From positions 535,372-599,371 of the forward strand of contig NZ_SMRP01000001.1 of the NCBI RefSeq assembly GCF_004353915.1: a stretch of DNA of 64,000 bases, written 5' to 3'. The position numbers and the translations under genes were made by a program. The stretch's first letter is position 1; every line of letters begins with the position of its first letter. The notes beneath the pieces were generated by a model that saw nothing but the letters and a program-made list of their open reading frames with translations, did no database searches and was not told the DNA's origin. This document shows positions 28,665 to 38,075 of the stretch, piece after piece. This stretch comes from Paraburkholderia silviterrae. GTDB taxonomy: Bacteria > Pseudomonadota > Gammaproteobacteria > Burkholderiales > Burkholderiaceae.

Positions 28665-29771
28665 ATGTCCAATCTGAGCAATGCATTGCAGCTGAAGTCC
28701 ATTCATAGCCAGCTGCCAGTCACGGCTTACTTTGACAAAGCGCTTCTCAAGCGCGAGATCGAAACGCTTTTCCAGAAAGGTCCTCGCTACGTCGGCCACG
28801 AATTGATGGTGCCCGAGGCGAGGGATTATTTTGCGCTGCCCAGCGAGAAAGAGGGTCGCGTGCTCGTTCGCAACAAAAGCAACGAGATCGAGCTGCTCTC
28901 GAACGTCTGCCGCCACCGTCAGGCCATCATGCTAAACGGTCGCGGCACGGCAGACAACATTGTATGTCCGCTGCATCGCTGGACCTATGACCTCAAGGGC
29001 GAACTGCTCGGCGCACCGCATTTCGCGGACAAGCCCTGCCTGAACCTGAGCAGCACGCCGCTGCAAAAGTGGAACGGCCTGCTCTTCGAGTCGGCCGGGC
29101 GCGACGTCGCGCGCGACCTTGCCCGCCTTGGGCCGGCCAAACATCTCGACTTTGCGGACTACATGTTCGATCACGTCGAGATCCACGAGTGCAACTACAA
29201 CTGGAAGACCTTCATCGAGGTCTATCTGGAGGACTATCACGTCGTGCCGTTCCACCCGGGCCTCGGCAACTTCGTGTCGTGCGACGACCTGCAGTGGGAG
29301 TTCGGCGAGTGGTACAGCGTCCAGACGGTGGGCGTGCACAACCATCTCGGCAAGCCGGGCAGCCCCACTTACCGCAAGTGGCACGACGAGGTCCTGCGCT
29401 TCCGCAACGGCGTGCCCCCGGAGTTCGGCGCGATCTGGATGGTGTACTACCCGGGTCTGATGATCGAGTGGTATCCGCACGTGCTCGTCTGCTCCTGGCT
29501 CATTCCGCAGGGCACGCAGAAGACGACGAACATCGTCGAGTTCTATTACCCCGAGGAAATCGTGCTGTTCGAGCGCGAGTTCGTCGAGGCCGAGCGTGCC
29601 GCCTATATGGAAACGGCCGTCGAAGACGACGAGATCGCCGAGCGCATGGACGCCGGCCGCCGCGCGCTCCTCGAGCGCGGCGTCTCGGAAGTCGGCCCGT
29701 ACCAGAGCCCGATGGAAGACGGCATGCAGCACTTCCACGAGTTCCTGCGGCGCGAGCTCGGCACGATCTGA
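28665..29771 (+). CDS. Rieske non-haem iron oxygenase, alpha-subunit type
   Basis: A 368-residue ring-hydroxylating-type oxygenase. The Rieske 2Fe-2S site is complete (Cys82, His84, Cys101, His104). The catalytic domain has the mononuclear iron motif D-Y-H-x4-H (His193, His198) after NYNWKTFIEVYLE, like choline monooxygenase and related SRPBCC oxygenases. The ATG at 28665 follows GGGAGTGGGA; an upstream in-frame ATG is poorer. It stands alone with its own promoter and terminator, with no reductase or ferredoxin gene beside it, so electrons must come from elsewhere. The substrate cannot be read from sequence. It could be an aromatic compound or a quaternary amine or sterol-like molecule. Confidence 0.88.
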   Translation: MSNLSNALQLKSIHSQLPVTAYFDKALLKREIETLFQKGPRYVGHELMVPEARDYFALPSEKEGRVLVRNKSNEIELLSNVCRHRQAIMLNGRGTADNIVCPLHRWTYDLKGELLGAPHFADKPCLNLSSTPLQKWNGLLFESAGRDVARDLARLGPAKHLDFADYMFDHVEIHECNYNWKTFIEVYLEDYHVVPFHPGLGNFVSCDDLQWEFGEWYSVQTVGVHNHLGKPGSPTYRKWHDEVLRFRNGVPPEFGAIWMVYYPGLMIEWYPHVLVCSWLIPQGTQKTTNIVEFYYPEEIVLFEREFVEAERAAYMETAVEDDEIAERMDAGRRALLERGVSEVGPYQSPMEDGMQHFHEFLRRELGTI

Positions 29772-29805
29772 GCGCGACGTTCGCGGGCAGGTCGACGCAT
29801 CACGG

Positions 29806-29831
29806 AAAGACGGGCTTCGGCCCGTCTTTTT
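29806..29831 (+). terminator. Rho-independent terminator after the Rieske oxygenase gene
   Basis: AAAGACGGG-CTTCG-GCCCGTCTTTTT: a strong hairpin with a T-run, 35 bp after the stop codon. Confidence 0.85.
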
Positions 29832-29908
29832 GTTTAGACTGACGGCATCGGGCCGGCACGGCAAAGACCACCGCGAAGCGCCGGCCACGCACGATTCAAG
29901 GAGCCGTC

Positions 29909-30778
29909 ATGCCCCATACGCACTACACCACGCTGATCTCGGCCGCCAACCTGCACGAGCGCCTCACAACGGCGCCTGGCAGCGTGCTCGTCTTCGACTG
30001 CCGCTTCGATCTCGCGAAACCCGCCGCGGGCGAAACCGCCTACGCCGCCGGCCATCTGCCGGGCGCGCGCTATCTCCATCTCGACCGCGACCTCTCGGGT
30101 CCGAAGACCGGCAAGAACGGCCGCCATCCGCTGCCGGATCGCGCGTCGCTCGTCGCCACGCTCATGAGCTGGGGGCTCAACGCGGGTCAGCAAGTGGTCG
30201 CCTACGACGAACAGGACGGCAGGTATGCGGCGCGCCTGTGGTGGCTGCTCCGCTGGCTCGGACACGATTCGGTCGCCGTGCTCGACGGCGGCCTGCTCGC
30301 CTGGCAAACGGCCGGCTTTGCGCTCTCGAAGGATGTCCCGACAGCCACACAAGGCACCTTCAAGGCCGGCGCGCCGCTGCAAGTGACGGTGGACGCACAG
30401 GCCGTCGAGCGCAATCTCACGACACACGAACACACGGTGGTCGATGCACGCGCCGCCGACCGCTATCGCGGCGAGAACGAAACGATCGATCCGGTGGGCG
30501 GCCATATCCCCGGCGCGATCAACCGCTACTTCGTAGACAATCTCACGCCCGATGGCCGCTTCAAGTCCGCTCACACGCTGCGCGACGAATTCAGCGCGCT
30601 GCTGCCAGGCAAGACGCCCGAGCATGTGGTGCTGCAATGCGGCTCGGGCGTGACGGCCTGCCATAACGCGCTGGCGATGGAGATCGCCGGCATGCATGGC
30701 GCGGCGCTCTATGCGGGATCGTGGAGCGAGTGGTGCTCGGATCCCAAGCGGCCCGTGGCGACCGGCCCGAACCCCTGA
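29909..30778 (+). CDS. sseA: Sulfurtransferase with two rhodanese domains (SseA-like)
   Basis: A 289-residue sulfurtransferase. The N-terminal rhodanese domain (about 1-150) is inactive but structurally required. The C-terminal domain carries the active-site loop QCGSGVTACHN with catalytic Cys244; CGSGVT is the loop of 3-mercaptopyruvate sulfurtransferases. Conserved GHLPGARYLHLD and GHIPGAINRYF segments mark both domains. It transfers sulfur from mercaptopyruvate or thiosulfate to cyanide or thiols. The symbol is by family; the donor preference is not proven. Confidence 0.85.
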   Translation: MPHTHYTTLISAANLHERLTTAPGSVLVFDCRFDLAKPAAGETAYAAGHLPGARYLHLDRDLSGPKTGKNGRHPLPDRASLVATLMSWGLNAGQQVVAYDEQDGRYAARLWWLLRWLGHDSVAVLDGGLLAWQTAGFALSKDVPTATQGTFKAGAPLQVTVDAQAVERNLTTHEHTVVDARAADRYRGENETIDPVGGHIPGAINRYFVDNLTPDGRFKSAHTLRDEFSALLPGKTPEHVVLQCGSGVTACHNALAMEIAGMHGAALYAGSWSEWCSDPKRPVATGPNP

Positions 30779-30802
30779 GCCATATGAGGCATGGCGCCGG
30801 CC

Positions 30803-31675
30803 TCAGCCGACGCCGTGCTCCTTGAACCACGCGATCGCGCGCTTCCAGCCATCCTCCGCATCGGCCTTGCGATAGCTCGGCCGGTAGTCCGCGAAGAACG
30901 CATGGCCTGCGTCGTCATACACGACGAACTGCGAGCCGCGGCCGCCCTGCGGCCCTTGCGCGATGGCGGCCTTCATCTGCTCGAGCGTGTCCTGCGGGAT
31001 GCTTTTGTCCTCGCGGCCGTAGAGCCCGAGCACCGGCACCTGCAGATTGCCCGCGAGATCGAGCGGATTCTGCGGCGAGTTCGCGGTGTGAGCGCCGGCC
31101 ACGCGCCCGTACCACGACACGACGGCCTTCACGCGTGGATTGCGCTCGGCATAGAGCCACGCGTAGATGCCGCCCCAGCAGAACCCGTTGATCCCCACGC
31201 GCTTTAGGTCGCCGCCATTTTGGCCCGCCCAGGCGAGCGCAGCGTCGATGTCGCCGAGCACCTGTGCGTCGGGCACCTTGCTCAGGATGTTCTGGTCGAT
31301 CTGCTGAATCGTCTGATACGCGGACGCATCGCCTTCGCGTTCGAAAAAGTCCGGGGCGATGGCCAGATAGCCGAGCTTCGCGAAGCGCCGGCACACATCG
31401 GCGATATGCTCGTGCACGCCAAAGACCTCGTGAATCACGATGATCACCGGCAGATGGGTCTTGCCGCGCGGCTGCGCACGGTACGCCGGAATCAGCGTGC
31501 CGCTGGACTCGAACGCGATCTCGCCGGCGTCGAGGCCCACGCTGTCCGTGTGGATGGTCTGCGCGGAGACCGGCAGCACGGCGGCGGCAAAACCGCTGCC
31601 GAGCGCCGCCTTGATGAAGGTACGCCGGTCGAACGGCACGTGCGGGATGAGACTGTCGACTTCAGGTTTGAGCAT
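30803..31675 (-). CDS. Dienelactone hydrolase-family protein with Tat signal
   Basis: A 290-residue alpha/beta hydrolase. The N-terminus has a twin-arginine-like signal (DRRTFIKAALGSGFAAAVLP). The nucleophile is Cys in GFCWGG, as in carboxymethylenebutenolidase. The His is in DDAGHAFF, and HEVFGVHEHI is the family oxyanion segment. The ATG at 31673-31675 has AAAGGAG upstream. A periplasmic or membrane-linked location is suggested by the signal, unusual for catabolic dienelactone hydrolases, so a different ester or lactone substrate is likely. It is upstream of nothing obviously related; ndh is transcribed towards it from the far side. Confidence 0.85.
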   Translation of the reverse strand: MLKPEVDSLIPHVPFDRRTFIKAALGSGFAAAVLPVSAQTIHTDSVGLDAGEIAFESSGTLIPAYRAQPRGKTHLPVIIVIHEVFGVHEHIADVCRRFAKLGYLAIAPDFFEREGDASAYQTIQQIDQNILSKVPDAQVLGDIDAALAWAGQNGGDLKRVGINGFCWGGIYAWLYAERNPRVKAVVSWYGRVAGAHTANSPQNPLDLAGNLQVPVLGLYGREDKSIPQDTLEQMKAAIAQGPQGGRGSQFVVYDDAGHAFFADYRPSYRKADAEDGWKRAIAWFKEHGVG

Positions 31676-31763
31676 GCGCCGCTCCTTTCGAAAGTACGAC
31701 ACAAAAAGAACCGCACAAACCGGCGCCGCGCCAGCTCTGTTCAACCCCGGCGCATTGTCCGTG

Positions 31764-33119
31764 TCAGTGCAGCTTCACGCGCGGCAGCGTCGTGCGCCGC
31801 AGCCAGTGTGCAAAGGTATCGAGGACCATGCGCGCATAGCCGTGCAGCGCCGCGATATGCAGCCGGTACAACGACATGTACATGAAGCGGGCAAAGAGCC
31901 CCTCGATCAGCATGCTCCCGCCGATCAGCCCGCCCATCAGGTTGCCGACCGCGCTGAAGTGGCCGAGCGAGACGAGCGAGCCGAAGTCGCGATACGTGAA
32001 CTCGGGCAGCGGCTTCCCCGCGAGCAAGTCGCCCATCGAACGAAACAGGAACGAGGCCTGCTGGTGCGCGGACTGCGCGCGCGGCGGCACGCCACGCTCG
32101 TGGCCGGGCCACTCGCAGGCGGCACAGTCGCCGAGCGCGAAGACGTTGTCGTCGATTTCGGTTTGCAGCGTGCGCCGCACGATCAATTGACCGAGCCGGT
32201 TGACGGGCAGGCCGTCGAGCTGCGAGAGGACCGCCGGTGCCTTGATGCCCGCCGCCCACACGGTGAGGTCCGCGCGCACGGTCTTGCCGCTCGCCGTGCG
32301 CACGACGCCCGGCGCCACGTCGATCACGCGCTCACCGGTCATGATTCGCACGCCTAGCTTGCGCAGCAGCTCCGTAGTGGCCGACGAAACGCGCTCGGCC
32401 AAAGCGGGCAGAATGCGCGGCCCCGATTCGATCAGCACGATGCCCACGTCACGACTCGGATCGAGTTTGTGCAGGCCGTAGGCCGAGAGCACCTGCGCGG
32501 TGTTGCGCAGCTCGGCGGAAAGCTCGACGCCCGTTGCACCCGCGCCCACGATCGCGATCTGCACGCGCGGCACTTCGTTGCCTTCGTGATCGTGCTGACC
32601 GTGAACCCAGGGCTCCGGCTCCTGATGCTCCGCGCGCATGCACGCCGCGATGAGGCGCTTGCGAAAGCGCTCGGCCTGCTCGACGGTGTCGAGCGCGATG
32701 GAGTTTTCCGCCGCGCCCTGCACGCCAAAGAAGTGCGTCGTGCTGCCGATCGCGAGCACGAGCGTGTCGTATTCGAGCACGCGCTCGGGCAGCATCTCGC
32801 CACCGTCTTCGTCCTGCACCGTGCCGAGCGTGATGCGCCTCGCCGTGCGGTCGAGCGCGGTCAGTTCGCCCTGCTGGAATTCGAAGCCGTGCCAGCGCGC
32901 CTGCGCCGCGTACTCGAGCTCCTGCGTGAACGGGTCCATGCTGCCCGCCGCGACTTCGTGCAGGAGCGGTTTCCAGATATGCGTCGGATTGCGGTCGACC
33001 AGCGTGACCGAGGCGCGCAGCCTGCCACGCTTCGCGCGCGTTTCGCCGTAACGATCGCCTAGCCGTGTTGCCAGCTCGAGGCCTCCGGCGCCTCCTCCCA
33101 CAACGATAAAGCGGTGCAT
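31764..33119 (-). CDS. ndh: Type II NADH dehydrogenase (NDH-2)
   Basis: A 451-residue non-proton-pumping NADH:quinone oxidoreductase. FAD motif VVGGGAGGLELATRLG is at residues 5-20 and NADH motif IVGAGATGVELSAEL lies in the middle. LALGDCA and the C-terminal amphipathic/hydrophobic region (VGNLMGGLIGGSMLIEGLFARFMY) attach it to the inner membrane. The ATG at 33117-33119 has GGAGAG upstream. It transfers electrons from NADH to ubiquinone without energy conservation. It is monocistronic as far as can be seen. Confidence 0.93.
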   Translation of the reverse strand: MHRFIVVGGGAGGLELATRLGDRYGETRAKRGRLRASVTLVDRNPTHIWKPLLHEVAAGSMDPFTQELEYAAQARWHGFEFQQGELTALDRTARRITLGTVQDEDGGEMLPERVLEYDTLVLAIGSTTHFFGVQGAAENSIALDTVEQAERFRKRLIAACMRAEHQEPEPWVHGQHDHEGNEVPRVQIAIVGAGATGVELSAELRNTAQVLSAYGLHKLDPSRDVGIVLIESGPRILPALAERVSSATTELLRKLGVRIMTGERVIDVAPGVVRTASGKTVRADLTVWAAGIKAPAVLSQLDGLPVNRLGQLIVRRTLQTEIDDNVFALGDCAACEWPGHERGVPPRAQSAHQQASFLFRSMGDLLAGKPLPEFTYRDFGSLVSLGHFSAVGNLMGGLIGGSMLIEGLFARFMYMSLYRLHIAALHGYARMVLDTFAHWLRRTTLPRVKLH

Positions 33120-33439
33120 AGACTCTCCGTGCATGTCGACAGGCGATAGAACGTCCGACGCTGATCCGATATTCAATATCGGCGCGCACGAGCAGCGCGG
33201 CGTCGGTCTCCGGCTCATTGTCGGCTGACGCGGCGTACCGCGGCAAGACGCGCGGTGCGCATTAACGACATCTGCGCTGGCCGCTTGCGTAACGGCGCGG
33301 CTACGGTTACGGCCTGGCTACGACGCTCTCGCCGACTGACTCGCTACGGTGGCGAGCACGATCGTTCGGCGCGCATTTCGGTGCATATGCATACAGAAGG
33401 CGCGTGGCCCCTGCGCCCCCGGCATCCCCCGAGCGCCCC
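33120..33439. other. Intergenic region between ndh and polA
   Basis: 320 bp. No gene, repeat or clear terminator was found. It must hold the ndh promoter. The short frames here are not recognisable. Confidence 0.4.
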
Positions 33440-36250
33440 TCAGTGTGCTTCTTCCCAGTTCGCACCCACACCCACTTCGGCCACGAGCGGCACCCTCAGC
33501 TTCGCCACCGAGCACATCAGCTCCGGCAAGCACTTGCGCACTTCGGCGAGCTCGTCGTCGGGCACTTCGAGCACCAGTTCGTCGTGGACCTGCATGATCA
33601 TCTTCGTGCCGATGTTGCGCTTGTCGAGCCACTGCTGCACGGCGATCATCGAAAGCTTGATGAGATCGGCCGCCGTGCCCTGCATCGGCGCGTTGATGGC
33701 AGCGCGCTCCGCAGCCTGGCGGCGTGGACCGTTGCCGCCATTGATCTCGGGCAGCCACAGGCGGCGGCCAAACACCGTCTCGACATAGCCGCGCGATTTC
33801 GCGTCCATGCGTGTCTCGTCCATATAGCGCGCCACGCCCGGATAACGCGCGAAATAGCGGTCGATATAGAGCTTGGCCGCATCGCGCGTGATGCCCAGAT
33901 TCGACGCCAGCCCGAACGCGCTCATGCCATAGATCAGCCCGAAGTTGATGACCTTGGCGATGCGCCGCTGGTCGTTGCTCACTTCGAGCGGCGTCACGCC
34001 GAACACTTCCGCCGCCGTGGCGCGGTGAATGTCGTCGCCGCGCTTGAACGCCTCGAGCAGCGACTCGTCGCCCGAGATATGCGCCATGATGCGCAGTTCG
34101 ATCTGCGAATAGTCGGCAGACACGATCTTGCAGCCCGGCGGCGCGATGAACGCCTCGCGGATGCGCCGGCCTTCGCCCGTGCGCACGGGAATGTTCTGCA
34201 GATTCGGGTCGTTCGAGGCGAGACGGCCCGTGACAGCCACGGCCTGCGCGTAGTTCGTGTGGACCCGGCCCGTTTGCGCGTTGACCATGCGCGGCAGCTT
34301 GTCGGTGTACGTGGACTTGAGCTTGGCGAGACCCCGATGCTCGAGCAGCAGCTTGGGCAGCGGATAGTCCTCGGCGAGCTTCTGCAGCACTTCTTCGTCG
34401 GTGGACGGCGCTCCGCTCGGCGTCTTCTTTACGACCGGCAGTTGCAGCTTCTCAAAGAAGATCTGGCCGATCTGCTTGGGCGAGCCGAGATTGAACTCGC
34501 CGCCCGCGAGCGCGTAGGCCTGCTGTTCGAGCTCGACGAGCCGCACCGCGATCTCGGCGCTCTGCTTATCGAGCCGTTCCGTGTCGATCAGGACGCCATT
34601 GCGCTCCACCTTGCGCAGCACGCGCGCGGTGGGCATCTCGATCTCGCGATACACGTAGTCGAGGCCCTTCTCGGGCGCGATCTGCGGATAGAGCGCGAGG
34701 TGCAGTTGCAGCGTGACATCGGCGTCTTCGGCTGCGTATTCGGCGGCCTGCTCGAGCGGCACTTCGTCGAAGCCGATCTGCTGCGCGCCCTTGCCCGCCA
34801 CCTCCTCGTACTTGATCGTCTTGATGCCGAGATGGCGCAGCGCGAGGCTGTCCATGTCGTGAGTACGATGCGATTCGAGCACGTACGATTCGAGCAGCGT
34901 GTCGAATTCGACGCCGTTCAGCTCGATGCCGTAATTCGCGAGCACCTGCTCGTCGTACTTCATGTGCTGACCGACTTTCTTGTGCTTCTCGCTTTCGAGC
35001 CACGGTTTCAGGCGCGCAAGCACTTCGTCGAGCGGTAGTTGATCGGGTGCGTCGGGCCCGCGATGCGCGAGCGGCAGATAAGCGGCGCTGCCAGGCTCAG
35101 TGGAGAACGACATGCCCACGAGCTTCGCGACCATCGGATCGAGCGCCGTGGTTTCCGTGTCGAACGCGGTGAGCCCGGCGGCTTCGATCTTTCTGAGCCA
35201 CGCGTCGAACTGGTCCCACGTCTGGATCGTTTCATAGTGACGCGGCGCATCGACGAACAATGCGGGCTGCACGTTCGCGTCCTTCTCGGGCGCCTTGTCT
35301 GCCGTGGCCGTGGCTGTGGCCACAGCCACAGTCCCGTTCTGAATGGCTTCGTTCGCTTCACGCAGCCAGGTCTTGAAGCCGTGACGCGCGAAGATATCGC
35401 GCAAGTCTTCGAGCGCTTCGGGGCGCGTGGCGAGCGACGCCTCGATCGATTCGAGGTGCGGCGCGAGATTGCAAGCCGTCTCTACCGTGACGAGCTTCTT
35501 CGCCATCGGCAGGAAGCCGAGCGCATCGCGCAGATAGCCACCGACGGCGCCCTTGATTTCATCCACATGCTCGACGATGCCGTCGAGCGTGCCGTATTGC
35601 GTGAGCCACTTCACCGCCGTCTTCGGGCCGCACTTGCTCACGCCCGGCACGTTGTCCACCGTGTCGCCGATCAGCGAGAGATAGTCGACGATGCGCTCCG
35701 GCGGTACGCCGAACTTCGCGATCACGCCTTCGCGGTCGAGCAACTCGTTAGTCATCGTGTTGATGAGCGTGACGTGATCGGTCACGAGCTGCGCGAGGTC
35801 CTTGTCCCCGGTGGAAACGACCACCTTCATGCCGAGCTTTTCCGCCTGGCGCGCGAGCGTGCCGATCACGTCGTCGGCCTCGACGCCTTCGATCATCAGG
35901 AGCGGCCAGCCGAGCGCGCGCACGGCCTCGTGGATAGGCTCGATTTGCGCCGCGAGCGGCTCGGGCATGGATGGCCGGTTCGCCTTGTACTCCGGATACC
36001 AGTCGTCACGAAACGTCTTGCCCTTTGCATCGAACACGCACGCGCTATACTCTGCCGTAACGTCCTTGCGCATGCGACGCAGCATGTTGATGATGCCGTA
36101 TAGCGCACCCGTCGGTTCGCCGTCAGGACCGCGCAAATCAGGCATCGCATGGAAGGCACGATAGAGATAGCTAGAACCGTCGACCAGCAGCAGGGTCTTA
36201 CCTTCTAGCTGAGTTTGTAGCTTCGTTTCCACGCGTAGTTCTTCAGGCAT
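33440..36250 (-). CDS. polA: DNA polymerase I
   Basis: A 936-residue repair and Okazaki-fragment polymerase. The 5'-3' nuclease domain (about 20-310) begins LLLVDGSSYLYRAFHAMPDLRG. The 3'-5' proofreading domain (about 350-530) retains AFDTETTALDP, so proofreading looks active. The polymerase domain (about 560-936) has motif A SADYSQIELRIMAHISGD and motif C QVHDELVLEVPDDE. The ATG at 36248-36250 is one base from the divergent start of the LOG-family gene, so a GTG at 36227-36229 or another inner start may be used in vivo. Confidence 0.97.
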   Translation of the reverse strand: MPEELRVETKLQTQLEGKTLLLVDGSSYLYRAFHAMPDLRGPDGEPTGALYGIINMLRRMRKDVTAEYSACVFDAKGKTFRDDWYPEYKANRPSMPEPLAAQIEPIHEAVRALGWPLLMIEGVEADDVIGTLARQAEKLGMKVVVSTGDKDLAQLVTDHVTLINTMTNELLDREGVIAKFGVPPERIVDYLSLIGDTVDNVPGVSKCGPKTAVKWLTQYGTLDGIVEHVDEIKGAVGGYLRDALGFLPMAKKLVTVETACNLAPHLESIEASLATRPEALEDLRDIFARHGFKTWLREANEAIQNGTVAVATATATADKAPEKDANVQPALFVDAPRHYETIQTWDQFDAWLRKIEAAGLTAFDTETTALDPMVAKLVGMSFSTEPGSAAYLPLAHRGPDAPDQLPLDEVLARLKPWLESEKHKKVGQHMKYDEQVLANYGIELNGVEFDTLLESYVLESHRTHDMDSLALRHLGIKTIKYEEVAGKGAQQIGFDEVPLEQAAEYAAEDADVTLQLHLALYPQIAPEKGLDYVYREIEMPTARVLRKVERNGVLIDTERLDKQSAEIAVRLVELEQQAYALAGGEFNLGSPKQIGQIFFEKLQLPVVKKTPSGAPSTDEEVLQKLAEDYPLPKLLLEHRGLAKLKSTYTDKLPRMVNAQTGRVHTNYAQAVAVTGRLASNDPNLQNIPVRTGEGRRIREAFIAPPGCKIVSADYSQIELRIMAHISGDESLLEAFKRGDDIHRATAAEVFGVTPLEVSNDQRRIAKVINFGLIYGMSAFGLASNLGITRDAAKLYIDRYFARYPGVARYMDETRMDAKSRGYVETVFGRRLWLPEINGGNGPRRQAAERAAINAPMQGTAADLIKLSMIAVQQWLDKRNIGTKMIMQVHDELVLEVPDDELAEVRKCLPELMCSVAKLRVPLVAEVGVGANWEEAH

Positions 36251-36251
36251 T

Positions 36252-37007
36252 ATGGACAAGAGAAAAGTGATTCCGAGTCTGCGTTCACTCGCAGATCAAG
36301 AGCGCGCGACGGCCAAGAAGGCGCGCGCATCGTGGCAGATGTTCACGATTATGGCAGAGTTTATCGAGGCGACCGAATACCTGTCCGAGATCCGGCCAGC
36401 GGTCAGCATCTACGGTTCTGCCCGCCTGAAACCGGACTCGCCGTACTACCAGCTCGCCAAAACGATCGCGCGCAAAGTCTCGGACGCGGGCTTCGCCGTG
36501 ATCTCCGGCGGCGGCCCCGGCATCATGGAAGCCGCCAACCAGGGCGCGCACGCGGGCAAGTCGCCTTCCGTGGGCCTGAACATCGAGTTGCCACACGAGC
36601 AATCGGGCAACCAGTGGCAGGACATCTCGCTGCGCTTTCGCCATTTCTTCACGCGCAAGGTCACCTTCGTCAAGAACTCCGACGCGGTGATCGTGATGCC
36701 GGGCGGCTTCGGCACGCTCGACGAACTGGCCGAGGTGCTCACGCTCATCCAGACCAAGAAGTCGCGCCACGTGCCCATCATTCTGGTGGGCGCCGAGTTC
36801 TGGAAGGGCCTGCTCGAATGGTTCCGCGCGGCACTCGTGCCGATGGGTCTGATCAATCCGGAAGACATGGACCTGATGCAGGTGATCGACGACCCCGACC
36901 AGGTGCTCGAAGCGGTGCTCAAGTTCTACGAGGACAGCGGCGAGGAGCCGGAGAAGGAACACCCGAGCCGCCCCGAGCCCGACGAAGACCGCATGTTCTA
37001 TCTTTGA
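36252..37007 (+). CDS. LOG-family (TIGR00730) nucleotide phosphoribohydrolase-like protein
   Basis: A 251-residue Rossmann-fold protein with the LOG/lysine-decarboxylase-like signatures GGGPGIMEAANQGA and PGGFGTLDELAEVL. Related enzymes release cytokinin bases or hydrolyse nucleoside monophosphates (like PpnN). The first 30 residues (Lys/Arg-rich) precede the conserved core, and an ATG at 36339 is a possible later start. Its start is one base from the divergent polA start, so its promoter must lie within polA coding sequence. The C-terminus is acidic (EEPEKEHPSRPEPDEDRMF). Confidence 0.88.
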   Translation: MDKRKVIPSLRSLADQERATAKKARASWQMFTIMAEFIEATEYLSEIRPAVSIYGSARLKPDSPYYQLAKTIARKVSDAGFAVISGGGPGIMEAANQGAHAGKSPSVGLNIELPHEQSGNQWQDISLRFRHFFTRKVTFVKNSDAVIVMPGGFGTLDELAEVLTLIQTKKSRHVPIILVGAEFWKGLLEWFRAALVPMGLINPEDMDLMQVIDDPDQVLEAVLKFYEDSGEEPEKEHPSRPEPDEDRMFYL

Positions 37008-37164
37008 TGTTCGGCGTCGCTCGCGTGCCGGCGCCTGGCGCCCGCGCGCGAGTGCGCTGCACAACAAGCCTGACGCGCTGTCTTCGCCGCGTTTGCAGGT
37101 GCCGCGCCGCGCAGGCCCGGCACCTGCGCAAGCCTTTCTTCGCGCTTTCAGGCGCGCGGCTTGC

Positions 37165-37356
37165 ATGCCCTCAACTGACCCCACCACGTTCGTGCTGCCC
37201 GGCAGCGCGCTGGCACAGGCCGCGCCTGGGCCGAACATGATGATCGTGACGCTCGTGGGTTGGCACGTGGCCGGCTGGGCGGGCATGCTCGTGACGTCGG
37301 TGGCGAAGTTCGGGCCGGCCGTGCTTGCCCGCGCAATTCGCCAAACGGCCAATTGA
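37165..37356 (+). pseudogene. chrA: Remnant of a chromate transporter (ChrA)
   Basis: The peptide FVLPGSALAQAAPGPNMMIV...GWHVAGWAGMLVTSVAKFGP matches the second-half motif of ChrA transporters (APGPNM-x-GW-x-AG-x-A-x-LV-x3-A-x-GP). It stops soon after, out of frame with any continuation. A full ChrA has about 400 residues. Only about 55 recognisable residues remain. The rest of 37008-37505 shows no gene. Confidence 0.55.
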
Positions 37357-37505
37357 GGCCTTTTCGCAGGACTATCTGATAGAACGTTACGCCGGAGCAG
37401 GACAGGCCAACGCGATCGCTTGCCTGCCCACGCAATGCAGGCGAAGCACAAAGCAAACCCTATAGACTCGAATGCCCGAGATTCGACCAGGCAGGGGTTT
37501 GCAAA

Positions 37506-38075
37506 TTGACTGAGGCAGAACATGAGATCGCAACCGGGCATTCGGCGCACGCGTGGACACAGGGCTGGAACTGGCTCGTCATCGCCATCGTGGTCGTTGC
37601 GCCGCTGGTGCTTATCCTCGTCGAATACAAACTTCGCGACGAACTGTGTGCGCTGCGCGCGCGTCACGCGTACCACCCGCTGGACTTCTTCTCGCCGACC
37701 ATGATGGCGGCAGCGCTCACCATGGCGCTGCCTTGCATGAGCATGCCAGGCAGTTTGCCGAGGCTGATCGCACTGCCCCGGCCGCCTTCGATATTTTATT
37801 TTTCTTATCGCAGGCGATGGGCCTGCGCCCATCGTGCCGGCATCCGGCACAACAGGACGGCGCGATACCTTTGGCATGCCAATGTTGGCGTGGCCGTCTT
37901 CGCGCTTTTCTTGTCCTGCGGCATCTTTGTACTCTGGCTGTTACGTCTTCACCCTGAGGGCAGTGCTAGCATCGCCGATACATGGGGAACGCCACAGAAG
38001 GAAAGCTGCACCGCATACGGCATTGCAGCCAGCCTGACCTTGTTAAAAGCCACTCTCGAGCGGTTGGAAAAATGA
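37506..38075 (+). CDS. Hypothetical membrane protein
   Basis: A 189-residue frame with a TTG start; an ATG at 37521-37523 is an alternative. Two clear membrane segments are seen: WLVIAIVVVAPLVLILVEY near the N-terminus and VGVAVFALFLSCGIFVLWLL near the C-terminus. The middle part (Arg-rich, FYFSYRRRWACAHRAGI) looks out of character, and another frame there reads AAFDILFFLSQAMGL, so a pair of compensating frameshifts or a decayed gene is possible. Its stop overlaps the next start (ATGA), which favours real coding. I do not recognise a family. Confidence 0.45.
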   Translation: MTEAEHEIATGHSAHAWTQGWNWLVIAIVVVAPLVLILVEYKLRDELCALRARHAYHPLDFFSPTMMAAALTMALPCMSMPGSLPRLIALPRPPSIFYFSYRRRWACAHRAGIRHNRTARYLWHANVGVAVFALFLSCGIFVLWLLRLHPEGSASIADTWGTPQKESCTAYGIAASLTLLKATLERLEK

